From: Coriaria nepalensis
Lineage: Eukaryota; Streptophyta; Magnoliopsida; Cucurbitales; Coriariaceae
Direction of reading: 5' to 3'
DNA: 64,000 nucleotides
NCBI GenBank assembly: GCA_027186245.1
Contig: CP114481.1
Coordinates: forward strand, 33,325,501-33,389,500
The notes beneath the pieces were generated by a model, which saw only the letters and a program-made list of their open reading frames with translations, ran no database searches and had not been told where the DNA came from. The position numbers and the translations under genes are program-made. Below are positions 52,801 through 64,000 of the stretch, piece by piece; position 1 is the first letter of the stretch, and the number at the start of each line of letters is the position of its first letter.

Positions 52801-53714
52801 GAATGATCATTGCATGGAAAGTGCGCCTTTGTTTAACCTTAAAATCATTTCAATGAGTCATTTCAAGTCAATAACTTATGTCAAAGCAAGTCGAACGTAT
52901 TCTAGTTTTCCAGTACAGACACAACTTTTGTGCATCACTTGCAAATGATCATTGCAAGGAAAGTGTGCTTTCTTTTAATCTTAAAATCATTTCAATGAGT
53001 CATTTCTAGTCAATAACTTATTTCAAAGCAAGTCGAATGAATTCTAATTTTGCACTACAAACACAAGTTTTGTGCATAACTTGCAAATTATCATTCCAAG
53101 GAAAGTGGGTATACGTTTAACCTTAAAATCATTTCAATGTGTCATTTCAAGTCAATAACCTATTTCAAAACAAGTCGAACGAATTCTAGTTTTCCTCTAC
53201 AGACACAACTTTTGTGCATAACTTGCAAATGATCATTGCAAGGAAAGTGTGCAGTCGTTTAAAATTAAAATCATTTCAATGAGTCATTTCAAGTCAATAA
53301 CTTACTTCAAAGCAAGTCGAACGAATTCTAGTTTTCCACTACAGACACCACTTTTGTGCATAACTTGCGAATGATCATTGCATGGAAAGTGCGCATTTGT
53401 TTAACCTTAAAATCATTTCAATGAGTCATTTCAAGTCAATAACTTATGTCAAAGCAAGTCGAACGTATTCTAGTTTTCCAGTACAGACACAACTTTTGTG
53501 CATCACTTGCAAATGATCATTGCAAGGAAAGTGTGCTTTCGTTTAATCTTAGAATCATTTCAATGAGTCATTTCTAGTCAATAACTTATTTCAAAGCAAG
53601 TCGAATGAATTCTAGTTTTGCACTACAGACACAACTTTTGTGCATAACTTGCAAATTATCATTCCAAGGAAAGTGGGTATTCGTTTAACCTTAAAATCAT
53701 TTCAATGAGTCATT
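43867..53714 (+). repeat. Mixed satellite monomers with short local HORs
   Basis: Diverse units with several short higher-order periods. A unit with CCAATTTGGTGC recurs with AATTTGG at 46831, 47683 (852 bp, 6 units), 50097, 50665 and 51233 (568 bp, 4 units each). A unit with AAAGTGCGC recurs with GTGCGC at 51969, 52821 (852 bp) and 53389 (568 bp). CTATTTCAAAAAAAGTCG at 45931 and 48203 is 2272 bp (16 units) apart. No gene or mobile element is visible. Confidence 0.8.
51800..51928 (+). repeat. Short monomer, 129 bp (13-bp loss)
   Basis: Same 13-bp deletion between the internal TCATTTCAA repeats as at 21157 and 23842, but in a TTTAAAATTAAAATC-type unit with GTGCAGTGG. The different background and the 28-kb distance suggest an independent event. 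Confidence 0.95.
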
Positions 53715-56696
53715 CCAAGTCAATAACCTATTTCAAAACAAGTCGAACGAATTCTAGTTTTCCACTACAGACACAACTTTTGTGCATAACTTGCAAATGA
53801 TCATTGCAAGGAAAGTGTGCATTCGTTTAAAATTAAAATCATTTCAATGAGTCATTTCAAGTCAATAACTTACTTCAAAGCAAGTCGAACGAATTCTAGT
53901 TTTCTAGTACAGACACAACTTTTGTGCATAACTTGCAAATGATCATTGCAAGGAAAGTGTGCATTCCTTTAAAATTAAAATCATTTCAATGAGTCATTTC
54001 AAGTCAATAACTTACTTTAAAGCAAGTCGAACGAATTCTAGTTTTCTAGTACAGACACAACTTTTGTGCATAACTTGCAAATGATCATTGCAAGGAAAGT
54101 GTGCTTTCGTTTAACCTTAAAATCATTTCAATGAGTCATTTCAAGTCAATAACATATCTCAAAGCAAGTCGAAAGAATTCTAGTTTTGCACTACAGACAC
54201 AACTTTTGTGCATAACTTGCAAATGATCATTGCAAGGAAAGTGTGCATTCGTTTAAAATTAAAATAATTTCAATGAGTCATTTCAAGTCAATAACTTACT
54301 TCAAAGCAAGTCGAACGAATTCTAGTTTTCCACTACAGACACCACTTTTGTGCATAACTTGCGAATGATCATTGCATGGAAAGTGTGCATTTGTTTAACC
54401 TTAAAATCATTTCAATGAGTCATTTCAAGTCAATAACTTATGTCAAAGCAAGTCGAACGTATTCTAGTTTTGCACTACAGACACAACTTTTGTGCATAAC
54501 TTGCAAATGATCATTGCAAGGAAAGTGTGCATTCGTTTAAAATTAAAATCATTTCAATGAGTCATTTCAAGTCAATAACTTACTTCAAAGCAAGTCGAAC
54601 GAATTCTAATTTTGCACTACAGACACAACTGTTGTGCAGAACTTGCAAATGATCATTGCAAGGAAAGTGTGCATTCGTTTAACCTTAAAAGCATTTCAAT
54701 TAGTCATTTCAAGTCAATCACTAATTTCAATGCAATTCGAACGAATTCTAATTTTGCACTACAAACACAAGTTTTGTGCATAACTTGCAAATTATCATTC
54801 CAAGGAAAGTGGGTATACGTTTAACCTTAAAATCATTTCAATGAGTCATTTCAAATCAATAACCTATTTCAAAATAAGTCGAACGAATTCTAGTTTTCCA
54901 CTACAGACACAACTTTTGTGCATAACTTGCAAATGATCATTGCAAGGAAAGTGTGCAGTCGTTTAAAATTAAAATCATTTCAATGAGTCATTTCAAGTCA
55001 ATAACTTACTTCAAAGCAAGTCGAACGAATTCTAGTTTTCCACTACAGACACCACTTTTGTGCATAACTTGCTAATGATCATTGCATGGAAAGTGTGCAT
55101 TTGTTTAACCTTAAAATCATTTCAATGAGTCATTTCAAGTCAATAACTTATGTCAAAGCAAGTCAAACGTGTTCTAGTTTTCCAGTACAGACACAACTTT
55201 TGTGCATAACTTGCAAATGATCATTGCAAGGAAAGTGTGTTTTCGTTTAATCTTAAAATCATTTCAATGAGTCATTTCTAGTCAATAACTTATTTCAAAG
55301 CAAGTCGAAGGAATTCTAGTTTTGCACTACAGACACAACTTTTGTGCATAACTTGCAAATTATCATTCCAAGGAAAGTGGGTATTCGTTTAACCTTAAAA
55401 TCATTTCAATGAGTCATTCCAAGTCAATAACCTATTTCAAAACAAGTCGAACGAATTCTAGTTTTCCACTACAGACACAACTTTTGTGCATAACTTGCAA
55501 ATGATCATTGCAAGGAAAGTGTGCATTCGTTTAAAATTAAAATCATTTCAATGAGTCATTTCAAGTCAATAACTTACTTCAAAGCAAGTCGAACGAATTC
55601 TAGTTTTCTAGTACAGACACAACTTTTGTGCATAACTTGCAAATGATCATTGCAAGGAAAGTGTGCTTTCGTTTAACCTTAAAATCATTTCAATGAGTCA
55701 TTTCAAGTCAATAACTTATCTCAAAGCAAGTCGAATGAATTCTAGTTTTGCACTATAGACACAACTTTTGTGCATCACTTGCAAATGATCATTGCAAGGA
55801 AAGTGTGCAGTCGTTTAAAATTAAAATCATTTCAATGAGTCATTTCAAGTCAATAACTTACTTCAAAGCAAGTCAAACGAATTCTAGTTTTCCACTACAG
55901 ACACCACTTTTGTGCATAACTTGCAAATGATCATTGCAAGGAAAATGTGCTTTCGTTTAACCTTAAAATCATTTCAATGAGTGATTTCAAGTCAATAACT
56001 TACTTCAAAGCAAGTCGAATGAATTCTAGTTTTGCACGACAAACACAACTTTTGTGCATAACTTGCAAATGATCATTGCAAGGAAAGTGTGCATTCGTTT
56101 GACCTTAAAATCATTTCAATCAGTCATTTCAAGTCAATAACTTTTTTCAAAGCAATTCGAACGAATTCTAGTTTTGCACTACAGACACAACTTTTGTGCA
56201 TAACTTGCAAATTATCATTCCAAGGAAAGTGTGCATTCGTTTAAAATTTAAATCATTTCAATGAGTCCTTTCAAGTCAATAACTTATTTCAAAGCAAGTC
56301 GAACGAATTCTAGTTTTCCACTACAGACACAACTTTTGTGCATAACTTGCAAATGATCATTGCAAGGAAAGTGTGCATTCGTTTAACCTTAAAATCATTT
56401 CAATGAGTGATTTTAAGTCAATAACTTATCTCAAAGCAAGTCGAACGAATTCTAGTTTTGCACTACAGACACAACTTTTGTGCATAACTTGCAAATGATC
56501 ATTGCAAGGAAAGTGTGCATTCTTTTAACCTTAAAATCATTTCAATGAGTCATTTCAAGTCAATAACTTATTTCAAAGCAATTCGAACGAATTCTAATTT
56601 TGCACTACAAACACAAGTTTTGTGTATAACTTGCAAATTATCATTCCAAGGAAAGTGGGTATTCGTTTAACCTTAAAATCATTTCAATGAGTCATT
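53715..56696 (+). repeat. 21-monomer HOR unit, copy 1 (2982 bp)
   Basis: Repeats at an offset of 2982 bp = 21 x 142. The unit with ACTGTTGTGCAGAAC lies at 54629, 57611 and 60593. The unit with TTGCACTATAGACAC lies at 55748, 58730 and 61712. Copy 1 differs from copy 2 at CATTCCTTT (near 53944) and TACTTTAAAGC (near 54013). The left edge is set by CATTCC at about 53711, where copy 2 has CATTTC. Confidence 0.9.
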
Positions 56697-59678
56697 TCAA
56701 GTCAATAACCTATTTCAAAACAAGTCGAACGAATTCTAGTTTTCCACTACAGACACAACTTTTGTGCATAACTTGCAAATGATCATTGCAAGGAAAGTGT
56801 GCATTCGTTTAAAATTAAAATCATTTCAATGAGTCATTTCAAGTCAATAACTTACTTCAAAGCAAGTCGAACGAATTCTAGTTTTCTAGTACAGACACAA
56901 CTTTTGTGCATAACTTGCAAATGATCATTGCAAGGAAAGTGTGCATTCGTTTAAAATTAAAATCATTTCAATGAGTCATTTCAAGTCAATAACTTACTTC
57001 AAAGCAAGTCGAACGAATTCTAGTTTTCTAGTACAGACACAACTTTTGTGCATAACTTGCAAATGATCATTGCAAGGAAAGTGTGCTTTCGTTTAACCTT
57101 AAAATCATTTCAATGAGTCATTTCAAGTCAATAACATATCTCAAAGCAAGTCGAAAGAATTCTAGTTTTGCACTACAGACACAACTTTTGTGCATAACTT
57201 GCAAATGATCATTGCAAGGAAAGTGTGCATTCGTTTAAAATTAAAATAATTTCAATGAGTCATTTCAAGTCAATAACTTACTTCAAAGCAAGTCGAACGA
57301 ATTCTAGTTTTCCACTACAGACACCACTTTTGTGCATAACTTGCGAATGATCATTGCATGGAAAGTGTGCATTTGTTTAACCTTAAAATCATTTCAATGA
57401 GTCATTTCAAGTCAATAACTTATGTCAAAGCAAGTCGAACGTATTCTAGTTTTGCACTACAGACACAACTTTTGTGCATAACTTGCAAATGATCATTGCA
57501 AGGAAAGTGTGCATTCGTTTAAAATTAAAATCATTTCAATGAGTCATTTCAAGTCAATAACTTACTTCAAAGCAAGTCGAACGAATTCTAATTTTGCACT
57601 ACAGACACAACTGTTGTGCAGAACTTGCAAATGATCATTGCAAGGAAAGTGTGCATTCGTTTAACCTTAAAAGCATTTCAATTAGTCATTTCAAGTCAAT
57701 CACTAATTTCAATGCAATTCGAACGAATTCTAGTTTTGCACTACAAACACAAGTTTTGTGCATAACTTGCAAATTATCATTCCAAGGAAAGTGAGTATAC
57801 GTTTAACCTTAAAATCATTTCAATGAGTCATTTCAAATCAATAACCTATTTCAAAATAAGTCGAACGAATTCTAGTTTTCCACTACAGACACAACTTTTG
57901 TGCATAACTTGCAAATGATCATTGCAAGGAAAGTGTGCAGTCGTTTAAAATTAAAATCATTTCAATGAGTCATTTCAAGTCAATAACTTACTTCAAAGCA
58001 AGTCGAACGAATTCTAGTTTTCCACTACAGACACCACTTTTGTGCATAACTTGCTAATGATCATTGCATGGAAAGTGTGCATTTGTTTAACCTTAAAATC
58101 ATTTCAATGAGTCATTTCAAGTCAATAACTTATGTCAAAGCAAGTCAAACGTGTTCTAGTTTTCCAGTACAGACACAACTTTTGTGCATAACTTGCAAAT
58201 GATCATTGCAAGGAAAGTGTGTTTTCGTTTAATCTTAAAATCATTTCAATGAGTCATTTCTAGTCAATAACTTATTTCAAAGCAAGTCGAAGGAATTCTA
58301 GTTTTGCACTACAGACACAACTTTTGTGCATAACTTGCAAATTATCATTCCAAGGAAAGTGGGTATTCGTTTAACCTTAAAATCATTTCAATGAGTCATT
58401 CCAAGTCAATAACCTATTTCAAAACAAGTCGAACGAATTCTAGTTTTCCACTACAGACACAACTTTTGTGCATAACTTGCAAATGATCATTGCAAGGAAA
58501 GTGTGCATTCGTTTAAAATTAAAATCATTTCAATGAGTCATTTCAAGTCAATAACTTACTTCAAAGCAAGTCGAACGAATTCTAGTTTTCTAGTACAGAC
58601 ACAACTTTTGTGCATAACTTGCAAATGATCATTGCAAGGAAAGTGTGCTTTCGTTTAACCTTAAAATCATTTCAATGAGTCATTTCAAGTCAATAACTTA
58701 TCTCAAAGCAAGTCGAATGAATTCTAGTTTTGCACTATAGACACAACTTTTGTGCATCACTTGCAAATGATCATTGCAAGGAAAGTGTGCAGTCGTTTAA
58801 AATTAAAATCATTTCAATGAGTCATTTCAAGTCAATAACTTACTTCAAAGCAAGTCAAACGAATTCTAGTTTTCCACTACAGACACCACTTTTGTGCATA
58901 ACTTGCAAATGATCATTGCAAGGAAAATGTGCTTTCGTTTAACCTTAAAATCATTTCAATGAGTGATTTCAAGTCAATAACTTACTTCAAAGCAAGTCGA
59001 ATGAATTCTAGTTTTGCACGACAAACACAACTTTTGTGCATAACTTGCAAATGATCATTGCAAGGAAAGTGTGCATTCGTTTGACCTTAAAATCATTTCA
59101 ATCAGTCATTTCAAGTCAATAACTTTTTTCAAAGCAATTCGAACGAATTCTAGTTTTGCACTACAGACACAACTTTTGTGCATAACTTGCAAATTATCAT
59201 TCCAAGGAAAGTGTGCATTCGTTTAAAATTTAAATCATTTCAATGAGTCCTTTCAAGTCAATAACTTATTTCAAAGCAAGTCGAACGAATTCTAGTTTTC
59301 CACTACAGACACAACTTTTGTGCATAACTTGCAAATGATCATTGCAAGGAAAGTGTGCATTCGTTTAACCTTAAAATCATTTCAATGAGTGATTTTAAGT
59401 CAATAACTTATCTCAAAGCAAGTCGAACGAATTCTAGTTTTGCACTACAGACACAACTTTTGTGCATAACTTGCAAATGATCATTGCAAGGAAAGTGTGC
59501 ATTCTTTTAACCTTAAAATCATTTCAATGAGTCATTTCAAGTCAATAACTTATTTCAAAGCAATTCGAACGAATTCTAATTTTGCACTACAAACACAAGT
59601 TTTGTGTATAACTTGCAAATTATCATTCCAAGGAAAGTGGGTATTCGTTTAACCTTAAAATCATTTCAATGAGTCATT
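56697..59678 (+). repeat. 21-monomer HOR unit, copy 2 (2982 bp)
   Basis: Tandem copy of 53715-56696. Private changes are TCTAGTTTTGC (near 57731) against TCTAATTTTGC, and AAAGTGAGTATACG (near 57788) against AAAGTGGGTATACG. Confidence 0.9.
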
Positions 59679-61906
59679 TCAAGTCAATAACCTATTTCAA
59701 AACAAGTCGAACGAATTCTAGTTTTCCACTACAGACACAACTTTTGTGCATAACTTGCAAATGATCATTGCAAGGAAAGTGTGCATTCGTTTAAAATTAA
59801 AATCATTTCAATGAGTCATTTCAAGTCAATAACTTACTTCAAAGCAAGTCGAACGAATTCTAGTTTTCTAGTACAGACACAACTTTTGTGCATAACTTGC
59901 AAATGATCATTGCAAGGAAAGTGTGCATTCGTTTAAAATTAAAATCATTTCAATGAGTCATTTCAAGTCAATAACTTACTTCAAAGCAAGTCGAACGAAT
60001 TCTAGTTTTCTAGTACAGACACAACTTTTGTGCATAACTTGCAAATGATCATTGCAAGGAAAGTGTGCTTTCGTTTAACCTTAAAATCATTTCAATGAGT
60101 CATTTCAAGTCAATAACTTACTTCAAAGCAAGTCGAACGTATTCTAGTTTTCTAGTACAGACACAACTTTTGTGCATAACTTGCAAATGATCATTGCAAG
60201 GAAAGTGTGCATTCGTTTAAAATTAAAATAATTTCAATGAGTCATTTCAAGTCAATAACTTACTTCAAAGCAAGTCGAACGAATTCTAGTTTTCCACTAC
60301 AGACACCACTTTTGTGCATAACTTGCGAATGATCATTGCATGGAAAGTGTGCATTTGTTTAACCTTAAAATCATTTCAATGAGTCATTTCAAGTCAATAA
60401 CTTATGTCAAAGCAAGTCGAACGTATTCTAGTTTTGCACTACAGACACAACTTTTGTGCATAACTTGCAAATGATCATTGCAAGGAAAGTGTGCATTCGT
60501 TTAAAATTAAAATCATTTCAATGAGTCATTTCAAGTCAATAACTTACTTCAAAGCAAGTCGAACGAATTCTAATTTTGCACTACAGACACAACTGTTGTG
60601 CAGAACTTGCAAATGATCATTGCAAGGAAAGTGTGCATTCGTTTAACCTTAAAAGCATTTCAATTAGTCATTTCAAGTCAATCACTAATTTCAATGCAAT
60701 TCGAACGAATTCTAATTTTGCACTACAAACACAAGTTTTGTGCATAACTTGCAAATTATCATTCCAAGGAAAGTGGGTATACGTTTAACCTTAAAATCAT
60801 TTCAATGAGTCATTTCAAATCAATAACCTATTTCAAAATAAGTCGAACGAATTCTAGTTTTCCACTACAGACACAACTTTTGTGCATAACTTGCAAATGA
60901 TCATTGCAAGGAAAGTGTGCAGTCGTTTAAAATTAAAATCATTTCAATGAGTCATTTCAAGTCAATAACTTACTTCAAAGCAAGTCGAACGAATTCTAGT
61001 TTTCCACTACAGACACCACTTTTGTGCATAACTTGCTAATGATCATTGCATGGAAAGTGTGCATTTGTTTAACCTTAAAATCATTTCAATGAGTCATTTC
61101 AAGTCAATAACTTATGTCAAAGCAAGTCAAACGTGTTCTAGTTTTCCAGTACAGACACAACTTTTGTGCATAACTTGCAAATGATCATTGCAAGGAAAGT
61201 GTGTTTTCGTTTAATCTTAAAATCATTTCAATGAGTCATTTCTAGTCAATAACTTATTTCAAAGCAAGTCGAAGGAATTCTAGTTTTGCACTACAGACAC
61301 AACTTTTGTGCATAACTTGCAAATTATCATTCCAAGGAAAGTGGGTATTCGTTTAACCTTAAAATCATTTCAATGAGTCATTCCAAGTCAATAACCTATT
61401 TCAAAACAAGTCGAACGAATTCTAGTTTTCCACTACAGACACAACTTTTGTGCATAACTTGCAAATGATCATTGCAAGGAAAGTGTGCATTCGTTTAAAA
61501 TTAAAATCATTTCAATGAGTCATTTCAAGTCAATAACTTACTTCAAAGCAAGTCGAACGAATTCTAGTTTTCTAGTACAGACACAACTTTTGTGCATAAC
61601 TTGCAAATGATCATTGCAAGGAAAGTGTGCTTTCGTTTAACCTTAAAATCATTTCAATGAGTCATTTCAAGTCAATAACTTATCTCAAAGCAAGTCGAAT
61701 GAATTCTAGTTTTGCACTATAGACACAACTTTTGTGCATCACTTGCAAATGATCATTGCAAGGAAAGTGTGCAGTCGTTTAAAATTAAAATCATTTCAAT
61801 GAGTCATTTCAAGTCAATAACTTACTTCAAAGCAAGTCAAACGAATTCTAGTTTTCCACTACAGACACCACTTTTGTGCATAACTTGCAAATGATCATTG
61901 CAAGGA
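59679..61906 (+). repeat. 21-monomer HOR unit, copy 3, truncated
   Basis: Matches copy 2 at an offset of 2982 to about 61906, except for a cluster of eight substitutions between 60118 and 60155. There AACTTACTTC, CGAACGTATTC and TTTCTAGTAC replace AACATATCTC, CGAAAGAATTC and TTTGCACTAC. At about 61907 the copy is cut short and the sequence jumps back to the position equivalent to 60061. Confidence 0.85.
60061..61906 (+). repeat. 13-monomer derived HOR unit, copy 1 (1846 bp)
   Basis: Part of the third 21-monomer copy that has itself been duplicated. GAACGTATTC lies at 60135 and 61981, ACTGTTGTGCAGAAC at 60593 and 62439, and TTGCACTATAG at 61712 and 63558, all 1846 bp = 13 x 142 apart. I saw no difference between the two copies. 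Confidence 0.9.
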
Positions 61907-63752
61907 AAGTGTGCTTTCGTTTAACCTTAAAATCATTTCAATGAGTCATTTCAAGTCAATAACTTACTTCAAAGCAAGTCGAACGTATTCTAGTTTTCTA
62001 GTACAGACACAACTTTTGTGCATAACTTGCAAATGATCATTGCAAGGAAAGTGTGCATTCGTTTAAAATTAAAATAATTTCAATGAGTCATTTCAAGTCA
62101 ATAACTTACTTCAAAGCAAGTCGAACGAATTCTAGTTTTCCACTACAGACACCACTTTTGTGCATAACTTGCGAATGATCATTGCATGGAAAGTGTGCAT
62201 TTGTTTAACCTTAAAATCATTTCAATGAGTCATTTCAAGTCAATAACTTATGTCAAAGCAAGTCGAACGTATTCTAGTTTTGCACTACAGACACAACTTT
62301 TGTGCATAACTTGCAAATGATCATTGCAAGGAAAGTGTGCATTCGTTTAAAATTAAAATCATTTCAATGAGTCATTTCAAGTCAATAACTTACTTCAAAG
62401 CAAGTCGAACGAATTCTAATTTTGCACTACAGACACAACTGTTGTGCAGAACTTGCAAATGATCATTGCAAGGAAAGTGTGCATTCGTTTAACCTTAAAA
62501 GCATTTCAATTAGTCATTTCAAGTCAATCACTAATTTCAATGCAATTCGAACGAATTCTAATTTTGCACTACAAACACAAGTTTTGTGCATAACTTGCAA
62601 ATTATCATTCCAAGGAAAGTGGGTATACGTTTAACCTTAAAATCATTTCAATGAGTCATTTCAAATCAATAACCTATTTCAAAATAAGTCGAACGAATTC
62701 TAGTTTTCCACTACAGACACAACTTTTGTGCATAACTTGCAAATGATCATTGCAAGGAAAGTGTGCAGTCGTTTAAAATTAAAATCATTTCAATGAGTCA
62801 TTTCAAGTCAATAACTTACTTCAAAGCAAGTCGAACGAATTCTAGTTTTCCACTACAGACACCACTTTTGTGCATAACTTGCTAATGATCATTGCATGGA
62901 AAGTGTGCATTTGTTTAACCTTAAAATCATTTCAATGAGTCATTTCAAGTCAATAACTTATGTCAAAGCAAGTCAAACGTGTTCTAGTTTTCCAGTACAG
63001 ACACAACTTTTGTGCATAACTTGCAAATGATCATTGCAAGGAAAGTGTGTTTTCGTTTAATCTTAAAATCATTTCAATGAGTCATTTCTAGTCAATAACT
63101 TATTTCAAAGCAAGTCGAAGGAATTCTAGTTTTGCACTACAGACACAACTTTTGTGCATAACTTGCAAATTATCATTCCAAGGAAAGTGGGTATTCGTTT
63201 AACCTTAAAATCATTTCAATGAGTCATTCCAAGTCAATAACCTATTTCAAAACAAGTCGAACGAATTCTAGTTTTCCACTACAGACACAACTTTTGTGCA
63301 TAACTTGCAAATGATCATTGCAAGGAAAGTGTGCATTCGTTTAAAATTAAAATCATTTCAATGAGTCATTTCAAGTCAATAACTTACTTCAAAGCAAGTC
63401 GAACGAATTCTAGTTTTCTAGTACAGACACAACTTTTGTGCATAACTTGCAAATGATCATTGCAAGGAAAGTGTGCTTTCGTTTAACCTTAAAATCATTT
63501 CAATGAGTCATTTCAAGTCAATAACTTATCTCAAAGCAAGTCGAATGAATTCTAGTTTTGCACTATAGACACAACTTTTGTGCATCACTTGCAAATGATC
63601 ATTGCAAGGAAAGTGTGCAGTCGTTTAAAATTAAAATCATTTCAATGAGTCATTTCAAGTCAATAACTTACTTCAAAGCAAGTCAAACGAATTCTAGTTT
63701 TCCACTACAGACACCACTTTTGTGCATAACTTGCAAATGATCATTGCAAGGA
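61907..63752 (+). repeat. 13-monomer derived HOR unit, copy 2 (1846 bp)
   Basis: Tandem copy of 60061-61906, including the converted cluster (61964-62001). At its end the sequence returns to the 21-monomer order (GGAAAATGTGC near 63750, then GAGTGATTTC), matching 55941 and 58923. Confidence 0.9.
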
Positions 63753-64000
63753 AAATGTGCTTTCGTTTAACCTTAAAATCATTTCAATGAGTGATTTCAA
63801 GTCAATAACTTACTTCAAAGCAAGTCGAATGAATTCTAGTTTTGCACGACAAACACAACTTTTGTGCATAACTTGCAAATGATCATTGCAAGGAAAGTGT
63901 GCATTCGTTTGACCTTAAAATCATTTCAATCAGTCATTTCAAGTCAATAACTTTTTTCAAAGCAATTCGAACGAATTCTAGTTTTGCACTACAGACACAA
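63753..64000 (+). repeat. Continuation of the 21-monomer order to the window edge
   Basis: Matches copies 1 and 2 of the 21-monomer unit after the TTGCACTATAG unit. It includes GCACGACAAAC (near 63845) and TCGTTTGACC (near 63906). The array runs off the window in the middle of the HOR. Confidence 0.85.

Larger units (their letters stand above)
1..64000 (+). repeat. Tandem satellite array, 142-bp monomer, 451 units
   Basis: Seen: the same 142-bp unit recurs head-to-tail from the first to the last base, always in the same orientation. Landmarks in order within the unit are AACTTTTGTGCATAAC, the palindrome AATGATCATT, GGAAAGTG, TCGTTTAA, two TCATTTCAA copies, GTCAATAAC, CAAAGCAAGTCGAACG, an EcoRI-type GAATTC, and a CACTACAGACAC tail. 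Boundary positions were checked through the window (for example 1, 143, 8235, 21286, 31069, 51929, 63999) and give 451 units. No unique sequence, mobile element or gene interrupts the array. Inference: centromeric or pericentromeric satellite of a eukaryote, probably a plant; the family is not recognised. An alternative is a subtelomeric or knob-type heterochromatic block. The repeat call is certain; the chromosomal role is not. Confidence 0.98.

Noticed and set aside
1..64000. CRISPR array, because of regularly spaced repeats
   Set aside because: The repeats are contiguous 142-bp units with no unique spacers and no cas genes. Adjacent units differ only by scattered substitutions.
1..64000. 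Known plant centromere satellites (Arabidopsis 178-bp type, grass CentO/CentC type)
   Set aside because: Unit length and overall sequence do not match what I recall of those families. Only short words look similar, which is not evidence of homology.
1..64000. Transposable element or LTR fragments inside the array
   Set aside because: The unit boundaries stay in phase from start to end with only 44 bp of net loss, leaving no room for an insertion.

Overview
The whole window is one uninterrupted tandem satellite array. A 142-bp, AT-rich monomer repeats head-to-tail in a single orientation from base 1 to base 64000. Following the phase of the unit boundary (each unit begins near AACTTTTGTG) gives 451 complete monomers in bases 1-63998. 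All indels I found are net losses totalling 44 bp, and this exactly balances 451 x 142 = 64042. Apart from seven short units, every monomer therefore appears to be 142 bp. I see no protein-coding gene, tRNA, rRNA, CRISPR array, transposon or other unique sequence. The few 60-70 codon open frames begin at TTG and arise only where one recurrent in-frame TAA in the monomer is mutated.

Organism: a eukaryote with long satellite arrays. The unit is close to nucleosome length, AT-rich, and organised in megasatellite-like higher-order repeats (HORs). This fits centromeric or pericentromeric heterochromatin, most likely of a flowering plant, although an animal cannot be excluded. I do not recognise the family by name, and no CENP-B box is visible.

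Layout: (1) 1-~11.2 kb is rich in a 426-bp trimer, with a 16-monomer (2272-bp) tandem duplication at 2830-7373, a third partial copy at 9094-9890, and a 5-monomer block at 7379-8094 copied at 10501-11216. (2) ~11.2-27.1 kb is marked by a subtype with AAAGACCC. It contains a 38-monomer unit (13037-18432) followed by an expanded second copy (18433-27068), and nested inside that copy is a 19-monomer tandem duplication (18536-23905). (3) 27.1-53.7 kb is marked by subtypes with TTCTGAATG and AACCTATTTC. It has a 22-monomer tandem duplication (30885-37130) with a third partial copy 7100 bp downstream (41669-43866), and a 6-monomer duplication (37864-39567). (4) 53.7-64 kb is a young HOR: a 21-monomer, 2982-bp unit, followed by a 13-monomer (1846-bp) derivative.

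The parts do not act as genes. Together they record repeated unequal exchange, slippage and gene conversion. Short deletions and point variants serve as markers that can be followed through nested duplications. The most conserved-looking structural element is a 21-nt near-palindrome centred on AATGATCATT in each monomer.
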